28,908 nucleotides of DNA from the NCBI GenBank assembly GCA_050118555.1, contig JASFKQ010000021.1, positions 1 through 28,908 on the forward strand, in the 5' to 3' direction. Of the stretch, positions 14,121 to 22,627 are shown piece by piece. Source of the DNA: CALKKN01 sp050118555. GTDB taxonomy: Bacteria > Pseudomonadota > Gammaproteobacteria > Xanthomonadales > SZUA-36. The notes under the pieces are model-generated. The model was not told the DNA's origin and did not search any database. It worked only from the letters and a program-made list of their open reading frames with translations. How positions within the stretch are numbered: the first letter of the stretch is position 1; the number at the start of each line of letters is the position of its first letter. Position numbers and translations under genes: made by a program.

Positions 14121-15698
14121 ATGTATCGCAGGCCCGGCTCCGGATTTTTCAGGCAATTGAGAGAGCGGAAGGTTATCCGCGTGGGGGTCGCCTACATCGT
14201 CGTCGCCTGGGTGATGATGCAGGTCGGTGAAGTGACGTTCGAAGCCCTGGGTCTGCCGCCCTGGTCGCTGACGCTGCTGGTCGTCGTCGGGTTGCTGGGT
14301 TTTCCGGTGGCGCTGGCACTCGCCTGGGCCTTCGAAGTGACGCCCGGCGGCATTCGCCGGGACTCCGCGGACCAGGCGCAGGAAGCGACCGATGCGCCTC
14401 CCGAACTCGACCGGTCCGCTCCGTCGATCGCCGTGCTGCCGTTCGATGATATGAGCGAACACGGTGACCAGGCCTATTTCTGTGAAGGAATCGCGGAGGA
14501 GGTCCTGAACTCGCTGTGCAAGGTCGCCAACCTGCGCGTGGCCTCGCGCGTCACCGCATTCCGTTTCGGGGGCAAGCGTGCGGATGTCCAGGAGATCGGG
14601 CGCAAACTGAAAGTGCAGACCGTGCTCGAGGGCAGCGTGCGCAAATCCGGGGACCGGCTGAGAATCACCGCCCAGCTGGTCAAGACGTCCGACGGTTATC
14701 ACCTCTGGTCGCGCCAGTACGACCGGTCCCTCGAAGACATATTTGAAATCCAGGAGGCCATCGCGGATTCGATCGCGACTGCCCTCAGCGTGACCCTGAA
14801 AGAGAAGAGCGCCAGCGAACTGCAGCAGGTCGAGCCGCGTGCGTACGACTTCTTCCTTCGGGGGCAGAGCTATTTCGCCCGGCAGAACATCCAGGACACC
14901 GTGTACGCCCGCCAGATGTTCTCGCGCGCGCTGGAGGTGGAGCCGGGTTATGGCCGGGCATGGGCAGGTCTCGCCTACACCTACGGCTTCGAATACCTGT
15001 ACTTCAGTGCCACCGAAGTCAACCGGGACGAAGCCCTGAAGACCAGCCGCAAGGCACTGGAACTGGCACCCGACCTGGCCGAATCGCACGTGTCGGCCGG
15101 CATTGCGCATTGCATGGTGCGTGATTACGCGAATGCGACCTCGGAATTCGAAAGGGCCATCGAACTGGACCCCGAGAATTTCGACGCCTGGTATTTCTTC
15201 GCCCGCAGCAAGGTGCACGAGGGCGATCTGCACCGCGCGCTGGATCTGTTTGAAAAGGCAGCTGCGGTGCGGCCGGAGGACTACCAGAGTGTGTTGTTGC
15301 AGTCCCAGCTCTACCATAGTCTGGGTGATCGCGAACGGGAGTTCGAGGCCGCGCGCGCCGGCATCGAGCGCAGTCGCGCGGTTCTGGAGCTCAACCCGGA
15401 CGACAACCGTGCGTACAACATGGGCGCCTTCGCATTGTTACGCCTGGGAAGACGCGAGGAAGCCGAATCCTGGATGAGGGCCTCGGTGGAGCGTGCCCCG
15501 ATGGACTCGGTGGTCCACTACAACGCGGCGTGTTTTTACGCCCTGTCCGGTGATGTGGAGAAGTCGCTGGATTGCCTCGAGCACTGCTATCTGAAGGTCG
15601 GCAACCTGAATCGTGAATGGCTGGAACACGACTCCGATCTCGATACCGTTCGCGATCATCCGAGGTATGCCCGCATCCTGGAGGCCTTTCCCGATTGA
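14121..15698 (+). CDS. TolB-like/TPR repeat membrane protein
   Basis: A 525-residue protein. Two membrane helices (about 20-40 and 50-70) and the cytoplasmic-side motif RQLRERKVIRVGVAYIV match the group of proteins related to adenylate-cyclase-linked TPR sensors. A TolB-like domain follows (about 101-225; SIAVLPFDDMSEHGDQAYF, GSVRKSGDRLRITAQLV). Tetratricopeptide repeats run from about 235 to the end (for example FERAIELDPENFDAWYFFAR). No cyclase or DNA-binding domain is present, so it is probably a scaffold or sensor. ATG 14121 is chosen over TTG 14106 because GAGAGG lies 7 bases upstream. Confidence 0.85.
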   Translation: MYRRPGSGFFRQLRERKVIRVGVAYIVVAWVMMQVGEVTFEALGLPPWSLTLLVVVGLLGFPVALALAWAFEVTPGGIRRDSADQAQEATDAPPELDRSAPSIAVLPFDDMSEHGDQAYFCEGIAEEVLNSLCKVANLRVASRVTAFRFGGKRADVQEIGRKLKVQTVLEGSVRKSGDRLRITAQLVKTSDGYHLWSRQYDRSLEDIFEIQEAIADSIATALSVTLKEKSASELQQVEPRAYDFFLRGQSYFARQNIQDTVYARQMFSRALEVEPGYGRAWAGLAYTYGFEYLYFSATEVNRDEALKTSRKALELAPDLAESHVSAGIAHCMVRDYANATSEFERAIELDPENFDAWYFFARSKVHEGDLHRALDLFEKAAAVRPEDYQSVLLQSQLYHSLGDREREFEAARAGIERSRAVLELNPDDNRAYNMGAFALLRLGRREEAESWMRASVERAPMDSVVHYNAACFYALSGDVEKSLDCLEHCYLKVGNLNREWLEHDSDLDTVRDHPRYARILEAFPD

Positions 15699-15899
15699 GT
15701 GCTCCTGACCGGCGACTGCGGGGCGCTCCCTTGCCTCGAAATAGGGGCCCGAATCTGGTATCGTAATAAAGATATGCCTTATGGTCCCCGCTAGTTCTTC
15801 AAATACGCCCCTTTCCGCACCACCGTCGCGCGCGCTCGCGGGGCAACGCATCCGGGCCGTCAGCGCGCGGCTTCATTACGATATCGAACAGGAGATTTT

Positions 15900-16328
15900 A
15901 TGAGTCAGGCAAAGTCAGGTGACACCGTCAAGATCCACTACACCGGAACCCTGGAAGACGGGACGGAGTTCGACAGTTCCTCAGGGCGCGACCCCCTGGA
16001 ATTCACCCTGGGCTCCGGCCAGGTGATCACGGGTTTCGACAAGGCCGTGGAAGGTATGACCGTGGGCGACAGCAAGTCGGTCAATATTCCGCCGGAAGAT
16101 GCCTATGGACCGCGGCATGACCAGATGATCCAGGACATTCCGAAGACTGCGTTGCCGGAGGATCTGGAGCCGACAGAAGGCATGGCGCTGCAGGCCAAGG
16201 GCCAGGACGGGCGCGTCATAAACCTCACGGTTACCTCCGTGGGCGACGACACCATCACCGTGGACGGCAACCACCCACTGGCGGGCAAGTCGCTGAACTT
16301 CGACATCCGCCTGGTCGCCATAGGCTGA
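15900..16328 (+). CDS. FKBP-type peptidyl-prolyl isomerase, SlyD-like
   Basis: A 142-residue FKBP with the SlyD arrangement. The FKBP strands (TVKIHYTGTLEDGTEFDSS) are split by an insert-in-flap chaperone domain (about 72-120), followed by DGNHPLAGKSLNFDI, a hallmark of SlyD/FkpB enzymes. The His/Cys-rich metal-binding tail of E. coli SlyD is absent. It catalyses cis-trans isomerisation of Xaa-Pro bonds in the cytoplasm. AGGAG lies 6 bases before the ATG. It is followed 44 bases later by the CarD-like gene. Confidence 0.93.
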   Translation: MSQAKSGDTVKIHYTGTLEDGTEFDSSSGRDPLEFTLGSGQVITGFDKAVEGMTVGDSKSVNIPPEDAYGPRHDQMIQDIPKTALPEDLEPTEGMALQAKGQDGRVINLTVTSVGDDTITVDGNHPLAGKSLNFDIRLVAIG

Positions 16329-16372
16329 ATTGCTCGACCAGCCGCCAACCGTCCGCCCGTAAAGGAGAAGCC

Positions 16373-16903
16373 ATGTCAGGAAAAGCAGCGAAACGTGAAA
16401 AAGCCAGCCAGCAAAGCCCGGCGAATGTTCGCCGGGGTGACGCCGTGCACCATCCCCAGCACGGTATAGGACGCGTTCAATCGGTCCGGAAACGCAGTTT
16501 TTCGGGGCCCGATGGGGCGCCGTTCGCCCAGATGTATTTCAAGCGCGACGAAGTCACCCTCATCCTGCCGGTTGATGACGTCGCGGAAACCGTGCGTCCG
16601 CCGATGGATGCCAAGCAAGCCAAGGAACTCCTGGACCATCTCGAAAACTGGAACGGGCGCCTGAGCTCCCAGTGGAAGGCCCGCGCGGCGGCCAGCCAGG
16701 AAATCATGGAGCGGGGCGACCCGTTCGAATACGCGGAAGTGTACAAAGGTCTTACCCGGCTGGAAGCCAAGGGAGGGTTGCGTCACTCGGATCGCACGCA
16801 CCTGACCCGCTCCCTCGACCTGCTGGTCGACGAATTGTCCTTCGCATTGGAAAAACCCCCGGAACAGATCCTCGGTCTGATTCACGAGGCCGCCGGCGCA
16901 TAA
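16373..16903 (+). CDS. CarD-family (CdnL/TRCF-like) transcriptional regulator
   Basis: A 176-residue protein with an N-terminal RNA-polymerase-interacting CarD/TRCF domain (RRGDAVHHPQHGIGRVQSV, residues 20-38, to about residue 75) and a helical C-terminal half (about 78-170). That is the CdnL/CarD architecture. Such proteins bind the beta subunit and stabilise open promoter complexes. AAAGGAG lies 5 bases before the ATG. It may be co-transcribed with the FKBP gene. Which promoters it acts on is not visible. Confidence 0.88.
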   Translation: MSGKAAKREKASQQSPANVRRGDAVHHPQHGIGRVQSVRKRSFSGPDGAPFAQMYFKRDEVTLILPVDDVAETVRPPMDAKQAKELLDHLENWNGRLSSQWKARAAASQEIMERGDPFEYAEVYKGLTRLEAKGGLRHSDRTHLTRSLDLLVDELSFALEKPPEQILGLIHEAAGA

Positions 16904-16908
16904 TTAGT

Positions 16909-16927
16909 TTGCCGGGCCTGCCGGCAA
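16909..16927. terminator. Small hairpin between convergent genes
   Basis: TTGCCGG (16909-16915), loop GCCTG, then CCGGCAA (16921-16927), between the stop of the CarD-like gene and the end of the DUF2207 gene. The stem is perfect. There is no long T-run. Confidence 0.55.
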
Positions 16928-16941
16928 GCAGGGGCGCGGCG

Positions 16942-18663
16942 CTACCAGCCGCCCCCGCCGCCGCCGCCACCCCCACCGCCTGAGAAGCCGCCTCCGCCGG
17001 AGCCCGATGACGAACCGGGCGCCGAGGAAGCGGATGCAATGGCGGAGCCGAACGACTTGCTGAATCCCCCGCCGATGTGGCCCAGTGCGTGGACGCCGCG
17101 CAGGTCGCCCCGGTACCAGGCCGGGTTGTAGGCTCGGGATCCTTCCGCCACTTGCGGAATCTCGTTTTCGAAGCGGCGGCACCAGCTGTTTTCCACCCCT
17201 AGCGCAAATGCGTATGGCAGAAAGGCTTCGAAGACTTCGGGGGTGAGGCGCGGTGACTGCATGTGTTCGAGCCGATCGCGCTCGGCGGTGTCCAGGTAGG
17301 ATTTGAAACCCTCGATCTCGTCCATGACCTTGCGTCCGGCCGGAGTCGGCGCCCGAATCAGCCATGCGAACAGCCCGTGGAGCAGCAGGGTCAGTACGAT
17401 CCAGCCGATCCAGATCGCCGGGCTGCCGCGAAGGAAAGCAGCGATTATCGCGGCCGCCACGGTCGCAAGCACCGGTGGCGCCAGGTACAGCGTGTTGAGG
17501 CGGAACAGGCGGCCGAGGTATTCCTTTTTCAGGGCCGATTTCAGTTGCCCCCGGGCGGCCTGGAAGTCCTTGTAGTTGTCCTGCTCCATCACCATGCGCG
17601 ACCCGGCTGAAGGCAACAGCCGTTCCAGCACGGCGCGTTCGCCGGCGGTCAGCGGTGCCGCGGGCGCATCGTGCTCGCGCAACAGGGTGAAGTCGCCGTC
17701 GTCTTCCTCGATCGCCAACTGGCCCTTGACGGCGAGGCTGATGACCGCCGCCGCGAACGCGTCACGATTGAAGTGCATGGACATCACGTAGCGGCAGGCT
17801 GCGGGGGACAGTCCACGCGGCGGTTCGAAGCGGGGGATGATCACGCCTCGTTTCGGGTCCCGTCCCACTCGGTTCCAGGCGTACAGGTACCAGCCGGCGG
17901 CAAACAGCCAGCCGAGGATCAGTACGAGGGCGGCTCCATTGTCGTCCAGGAACCAGCGCATCCGCGTCGCGCGCCCCGGTTCTGCAATCAGGCCCTTCGG
18001 CCAGGCCACGACGACCGTCATTCCTTCCTGCGCTCGGAGGGGCTGCGTGGTTTCGAAACGCATTCTGTCCCCGGCGACGGCTTCGGCGGTCGCGTTGGAT
18101 CCCCTGGTTCCGTAGGCTCCGGTGTAGACGCCGAGCTCGAGTTTACCGGCGGGCACGGTAAACGGTAGCCGGACCGTTACCGCGGCGTGGTCTACCGGAA
18201 ACTGCCAATCGTGTCCCACCGCATTGAAATACAGTTCGTCGTGATCCTCGAAAAAGCCGAGCTGCCGGTTGGTCGCAAACGTGAATGCATATTCGTGCAC
18301 GCCGGGCTCCAGCAGGCGGCTGGCGGTGCCGAAATAGACGCGGACCCCATTCGATCGGTCTTCCGTATGCCAGGGTTCCGGCTGGCCGTCCCGCAGCAGT
18401 TCGAGCGGAGTGAACTGGACGACCACGTGGTTTCCCCAGCGATCGCGGTAGCGGGTTGGAAACTCGCGGTAGATGCCGCGGCGTATGGCCTTGCCTTCGG
18501 AACGGACACGAATGGTCTCGGTCACCGTCAATTCGCCATTCGCCAGCACCTGGATGTCGGAGCGATAGTCCAGGATTCGCTCGTCCGCGAATACGGACAG
18601 CGGGGCCAACAGCGGAAGGCAGGCCAGCAGGATCAACAGCCATCGGCGGGGGCGGTCAGGCAT
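16942..18663 (-). CDS. DUF2207 membrane protein with glycine-rich tail
   Basis: A 573-residue protein. It has a signal peptide (LLILLACLPLLAPLSVFA), an extracytoplasmic DUF2207 domain (DERILDYRSDIQVLANGELT through VVVAWPKGL), a membrane helix (about 240-260), a cytoplasmic segment, two more helices (about 390-435), and a C-terminus of more than a dozen glycines ending in Trp. This architecture is usual for DUF2207 proteins; function is unknown. It overlaps the LemA gene by 8 bp, the common LemA-DUF2207 pairing. Confidence 0.92.
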   Translation of the reverse strand: MPDRPRRWLLILLACLPLLAPLSVFADERILDYRSDIQVLANGELTVTETIRVRSEGKAIRRGIYREFPTRYRDRWGNHVVVQFTPLELLRDGQPEPWHTEDRSNGVRVYFGTASRLLEPGVHEYAFTFATNRQLGFFEDHDELYFNAVGHDWQFPVDHAAVTVRLPFTVPAGKLELGVYTGAYGTRGSNATAEAVAGDRMRFETTQPLRAQEGMTVVVAWPKGLIAEPGRATRMRWFLDDNGAALVLILGWLFAAGWYLYAWNRVGRDPKRGVIIPRFEPPRGLSPAACRYVMSMHFNRDAFAAAVISLAVKGQLAIEEDDGDFTLLREHDAPAAPLTAGERAVLERLLPSAGSRMVMEQDNYKDFQAARGQLKSALKKEYLGRLFRLNTLYLAPPVLATVAAAIIAAFLRGSPAIWIGWIVLTLLLHGLFAWLIRAPTPAGRKVMDEIEGFKSYLDTAERDRLEHMQSPRLTPEVFEAFLPYAFALGVENSWCRRFENEIPQVAEGSRAYNPAWYRGDLRGVHALGHIGGGFSKSFGSAIASASSAPGSSSGSGGGGFSGGGGGGGGGGGW

Positions 18664-19234
18664 GGGCCGGTCCTTCCGGGGGTGAGCCGCCGGACAGGGA
18701 GACTTCGGGCGCCAGGCGCGTGCTGGCGAGCTCGATCTCGAAAAAGGCCGCGCTCCGGAATCCGAACAGCGAAGCCACGATCATCGAAGGGAATCCTTCC
18801 ACGAGATTGTTGTTGTCGCGCACGCTGCCGTTGTAGTAGCGGCGCGCGTACTGCAGGTGGTCTTCGACCTCCACCAGGCTGCTGTGAAGCTGCCGGAAGC
18901 CCTCGCTGGCCTTGAGATCGGGGTAGGCCTCGGCCAGCGCGAACAGGCGCCCGATGGAACGCGACAAGCCGCTTTCCTCGCCGGCACGATCGGTGACGCC
19001 CAGGTCCGGGTTGCCGCGCAGGCGCGCCACCCGCTCCAGCGCCTTCGATTCGTGGTCGGTGTACCCGCGGACCGAGGCGACGAGGTTCGGCACGAGGTCG
19101 TAGCGCCGCTGCAATTGCACGTCGATGCCCGCCCAGGCTTCCGCGACCTGGTTGCGCGCGCGGACGAGTCGGTTGAAGGTCCAGGTGCCCCAGACCAGGA
19201 TGGCCAGCGCGATGATGAAGGGTGCCCAGTACAT
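18656..19234 (-). CDS. LemA family protein
   Basis: A 192-residue protein with one N-terminal membrane helix (PFIIALAILVWGTW), then the LemA signature NQVAEAWAGIDVQLQRRYDL, LVPNLV, and the C-terminal ARRYYNGSVRDNNN followed by a PSMIVASLFGF segment. LemA proteins are membrane-anchored helical bundles with no established activity, often paired with DUF2207 or TPM-domain proteins, as here. It overlaps the downstream gene. Confidence 0.95.
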   Translation of the reverse strand: MYWAPFIIALAILVWGTWTFNRLVRARNQVAEAWAGIDVQLQRRYDLVPNLVASVRGYTDHESKALERVARLRGNPDLGVTDRAGEESGLSRSIGRLFALAEAYPDLKASEGFRQLHSSLVEVEDHLQYARRYYNGSVRDNNNLVEGFPSMIVASLFGFRSAAFFEIELASTRLAPEVSLSGGSPPEGPAHA

Positions 19235-19250
19235 GCTTCCGTCTCCGGCC

Positions 19251-19940
19251 TCAGAAGGGCAGGTCCAGCGCGTCGCAGACGAAGCGGTTCAGTGGTGCGG
19301 CCAGGCGAAAAGCGGCTTCGACACGCTCGGTGAACGCGGGATCGAGAGCCTTCTCCGGGTCGGCTTCGACCGTAATATAGTAACTCTTGAGCTTGAGATC
19401 CTCGATGTGGGGATGCGCAGGATCGAAACCCCGCGGCGGCCGCTTGAGCGTGTCGCCGTGGATGCCGCCTGCCGCACTCAGTGCGGAAGCGTTGCGAATG
19501 CGGCTCCAGCTTCGGGCGTTGTCCACGATGTAATCCCGGATGCGGGAGAGCGCCGCTGTCGGTGGGCGCCAGATGCCGCCGCCGTAAAACAGGCCGTCGC
19601 CCGCGAGGTGGACGTAGAAGCTCGGGGCGTGGGCGTCGCGGCCGGCCTCGTGCCGGAACTGGACCCCGGCGTGGGTCTTGTAGGGCGTCTTGTCATGGGA
19701 GAACCGGGTATCGCGGTAAATCCGGAACATGGAGCCGCGATGCGGCCGCGCGTCGGCGACATAGTGCCCGGAGATGTTCGCCAGCCGTGGCGCCATGCAC
19801 ACGATGAATTCGCTCACCGGGTTGACGACGGATTCGTAGTAGCGGGTCTTGTTATCCTGGAACCATTCGCGATTGTTGTTCGCAGCCAGCTCCTCGAAGA
19901 AGCGGAAAAAATCGTGTGGAAAGCCGCTGAAGCCGGTCAC
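19251..19940 (-). CDS. DUF2461 (TIGR02453) family protein
   Basis: A 229-residue soluble protein with the family pattern FFRFFEELAANNNREWFQDN, RIYRDTRFSHDKTPYKTH, and a central FYVHLAGDGLFYGGGIW. Function is unknown. It starts at GTG 19940 with GGGGAG 10 bases upstream. It lies 16 bases upstream of the LemA gene, so co-transcription is likely. Confidence 0.9.
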   Translation of the reverse strand: MTGFSGFPHDFFRFFEELAANNNREWFQDNKTRYYESVVNPVSEFIVCMAPRLANISGHYVADARPHRGSMFRIYRDTRFSHDKTPYKTHAGVQFRHEAGRDAHAPSFYVHLAGDGLFYGGGIWRPPTAALSRIRDYIVDNARSWSRIRNASALSAAGGIHGDTLKRPPRGFDPAHPHIEDLKLKSYYITVEADPEKALDPAFTERVEAAFRLAAPLNRFVCDALDLPF

Positions 19941-19982
19941 CCGGCACGAACTCCCCGGGGGCGCCGGATATCGCCATCGCCG

Positions 19983-20585
19983 TCAGTGCCGGTCACGGTC
20001 ACGGTCGCCGGAACCGGCGTTGGAGGGATCGGGCAGGGTCTGGTGCACGCGGGCCCGGCCCGTGTGCGGTGGATACGGCCGATAGGGGTAGTACACACCG
20101 TAGGGATAGCCCCAGTAGTACGGATAATAAAACGGGTCGTAGTACTGATCGTAATAGATCACGTCCTGACGTTTCTCCCACAGTACGAGCTGCTGGACGT
20201 CCAACACGGGGTAGCGGTAGTTGAAGTCATCGATCTGGCGCACCTCGATGTTGCGGATGCGGCCGATAACCGTGACTTCGCGGCCCTTGGCGTATACCTC
20301 GGGATCGTGGAAGCCCTTGTCGCAGGCGATGAAGCGGCCGGCGGTACTGTCCTCGACCTCGGGGCGCAAATACTTGTCCAGATCGCGCGAGAGGATCTCG
20401 AAACAGGTTGAGTCCGGTTTGTTCATCGAGTCGATGATCTCACCGCCCCAGCGCACCGTGGAGCCGAAATCCTTGGGGTCGACCCGTGCCGGTGAAATGT
20501 CAGCGTAGGTGCCCTGAAGCTGCTCCGGGATGGTGGTGCACGCCGAAAGCAACAGCACGAACGAAAGAATGATTAGCGTACGCAT
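19983..20585 (-). CDS. Slp-family outer-membrane lipoprotein with Tyr/Pro-rich tail
   Basis: A 200-residue lipoprotein. The signal and lipobox LLLSAC give Cys16. The Slp domain follows (IPEQLQGTYADISPARV, VRWGGEIID, VIGRIRN, YPVLDVQQLVLWEK). Slp is a starvation-induced outer-membrane lipoprotein in E. coli. The C-terminus is unusual: a stretch of about 30 residues made largely of Tyr, Pro, Trp and Phe (YYDPFYYPYYWGYPYG), then a charged end DRDRDRH. ATG 20585 is preferred to 20612 because it gives a normal lipoprotein signal, with GAGG 9 bases upstream. Confidence 0.85.
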   Translation of the reverse strand: MRTLIILSFVLLLSACTTIPEQLQGTYADISPARVDPKDFGSTVRWGGEIIDSMNKPDSTCFEILSRDLDKYLRPEVEDSTAGRFIACDKGFHDPEVYAKGREVTVIGRIRNIEVRQIDDFNYRYPVLDVQQLVLWEKRQDVIYYDQYYDPFYYPYYWGYPYGVYYPYRPYPPHTGRARVHQTLPDPSNAGSGDRDRDRH

Positions 20586-20647
20586 TTTTTCATGCCTCGA
20601 GTGGGTTCCCATCCGCTTAGACCGCAGACTGCGCCGGATATTCTACA

Positions 20648-22627
20648 TCAACCGGGAGAGCGCTTCGGGCGGAATGCCCGCAGCGCCTCGCGCAGCGCCT
20701 CGAGCGGTGGCGGCCGGGGCGCGTAGCGGCTCAATGTGTAGAGTTCGGCGATGCGGTGGATGGCTTGTGCGTGACCGGGCAGACGGGCGCCGGCCGCCGC
20801 GGCGAGTTCGAGTGCGCCGCTGGATGGCGGGGCCTCGTAACCCGCGGCTTTCAGCCGCTTCAGGAAACGGCGCCAGAGGTTCTGCACGGGGTCCTTGCGT
20901 CCCGGTCCACGCGTGCGCATGACCAGCGGGAACACAGCCAGGGTGAGCAGCGCGGTGGCGGCCGCGAGAATGGCGATCAGGATCGGGGCCGAGGCGTGCT
21001 TCAGGCCCAGCGGATCGAACAGGCGCGCCTGGCTTCGGGCGCCATACTCGATGACCCAGTCGTTCCAGCGCTGCTGCACGATGTCAGCGCTGTTGCGCAG
21101 GCGCCGAACCCAGGGAAAATCGAACAGGTGCCGGGGCGCCGCCAGGGCGCCCAGCGCTCCGCTGCGGATGCGCGTCGGCGAGACTGCAGCGGTCGGGTCC
21201 ACCCTGCTCCAGCCGGTTTCGGGTAGCCACACCTCGGTCCAAGCGTGGGCGTCCGATTGCCTGACCAGCATGTAGTGGCCCAGCGTGTTATACCAGCCGC
21301 CCATGTAGCCGGTGACGACGCGGGTCGGGATGCCGGCCATGCGCATCATGACCGCAAAGGCCGAGGCGTAGTGTTCACAGAACCCCTCCCGCGTATCGAA
21401 CAGGAACTCATCCACCGAGTCATGTCCCAGCCCGGGGGCGTCAAGCGAATAGTGGAACGGCTCGTTGTGGAAGTAGTCGAGTGCATGCCGCACCAGGGCC
21501 TCGTCGCCGTCGTACTCGCTTCGCCACGATTCCACCAGGCTGCGGGTTTTCGGGTTGTAGCCCTCCGGCAATTCGAGGGCGAGCGAGCGCAGTGTCCGGG
21601 GCAGCTCCGGGGAATCGACGAAGCGCGGGTTGGAGCGGATACGGTATTCCATCAGTTGCAGCACCGGGTCACGGCGCAGCAGCTGGAAGTCCGAGGTCAG
21701 GCGTGTGTCGGGCGGCGCCTCGATGGGATAGTCGAGGGCGAACAGCCATTTGCGCTCATTGGGCTCGATTTGTACGGAATAGTCCCATTCACCCGGGCCC
21801 GGCTCCGGCCGGGTGGCCGCTTCCAGGTTGCGGCCGTAGAATCCGCTCGTCCAGGTCCGACCGTCGAACTGCCAGAACACCGGCCCGCGCCAGTACAGCG
21901 CCTCCGGCGGCGGCAGGTCACCGTCGAACACGACCCGGAACGCGGGGCTGTCGTCCATGAACAGCTGCTGGATGCTTCCCGGAGCCATCGAATCGGAGAG
22001 CCCGGTCCGGGAGTCCAGCGTGGTCTCGGGTATGCCCCACAACGGTGACGCCAACCGGGGAAACAGCAGGAAGAAGGCCAGGCCGACCGGCAGCGCCAGC
22101 GCCAGGAGCCGCAGGCCGAAGCGGAGTTCGGACCATACCGACGCCTTCAGCGCCGGTGGCTCGGCGGTCGCGCCCCATGCTTCCTGACGCTGCAGGCGGG
22201 CCAGCGCGATCAGCGCCAGGATCGTCGTGCCGGCGGCGTAGAATAGCATCAGGATGCCCTGGGCGAACAGGAACTGCGTGGCGCACAGGAACAAACTGAA
22301 GGAAACCACCAGCCGCGCGTCGCGTATGCGGTAGCCTTCGATCATCTTCAGCGACAGCATCACCGTCAGCAGGCTGACTGCGGAGCGCCGGCCGGACAGA
22401 TCGCCGTAAGAGGTGAACAGCAAAACCAGGGCCAGCGCGGTCAGGATGTGCCGGACCCAGCCCGGCAGGGGCTTCCAGCCGAACTGTTCGGTGCCCGCGC
22501 GCAAGCCGATCGGCACCAGGGTGATCGCCAGCACCGGCAGTGGCATGTGCAGCATTTGCGGGAACGCCGCCAGCGTGAACGTGGCAAGTGTGAACCAGGC
22601 GGTTTTATGGCCGGCGGGGCGCATCAT
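20648..22627 (-). CDS. tgpA: TgpA-type transglutaminase-like membrane protein
   Basis: A 659-residue protein. The N-terminal third is hydrophobic with several helices. A periplasmic transglutaminase-like domain follows with catalytic Cys417 (GFCEHYASAF), His461 (SDAHAWTEVW) and Asp477 (RVDPTAAV). A further membrane helix (about 545-565) leads into a DUF4129-type cytoplasmic tail. In Pseudomonas aeruginosa TgpA is essential for viability. It overlaps the DUF58 gene by 4 bp and is the last gene of moxR-DUF58-tgpA. The substrate is unknown. Confidence 0.93.
   Translation of the reverse strand: MMRPAGHKTAWFTLATFTLAAFPQMLHMPLPVLAITLVPIGLRAGTEQFGWKPLPGWVRHILTALALVLLFTSYGDLSGRRSAVSLLTVMLSLKMIEGYRIRDARLVVSFSLFLCATQFLFAQGILMLFYAAGTTILALIALARLQRQEAWGATAEPPALKASVWSELRFGLRLLALALPVGLAFFLLFPRLASPLWGIPETTLDSRTGLSDSMAPGSIQQLFMDDSPAFRVVFDGDLPPPEALYWRGPVFWQFDGRTWTSGFYGRNLEAATRPEPGPGEWDYSVQIEPNERKWLFALDYPIEAPPDTRLTSDFQLLRRDPVLQLMEYRIRSNPRFVDSPELPRTLRSLALELPEGYNPKTRSLVESWRSEYDGDEALVRHALDYFHNEPFHYSLDAPGLGHDSVDEFLFDTREGFCEHYASAFAVMMRMAGIPTRVVTGYMGGWYNTLGHYMLVRQSDAHAWTEVWLPETGWSRVDPTAAVSPTRIRSGALGALAAPRHLFDFPWVRRLRNSADIVQQRWNDWVIEYGARSQARLFDPLGLKHASAPILIAILAAATALLTLAVFPLVMRTRGPGRKDPVQNLWRRFLKRLKAAGYEAPPSSGALELAAAAGARLPGHAQAIHRIAELYTLSRYAPRPPPLEALREALRAFRPKRSPG

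Noticed and set aside
14048..15317. Minus-strand extension of the lexA frame to 652 codons
   Set aside because: LexA has its normal N-terminus MARKPLTARQ at 13991, with its promoter and LexA box upstream. The rest is antisense to the TPR gene.
16942..17010. Poly-glycine coding tract as a nucleotide repeat element
   Set aside because: It is the glycine-rich C-terminus normal for DUF2207 proteins, not an independent repeat.
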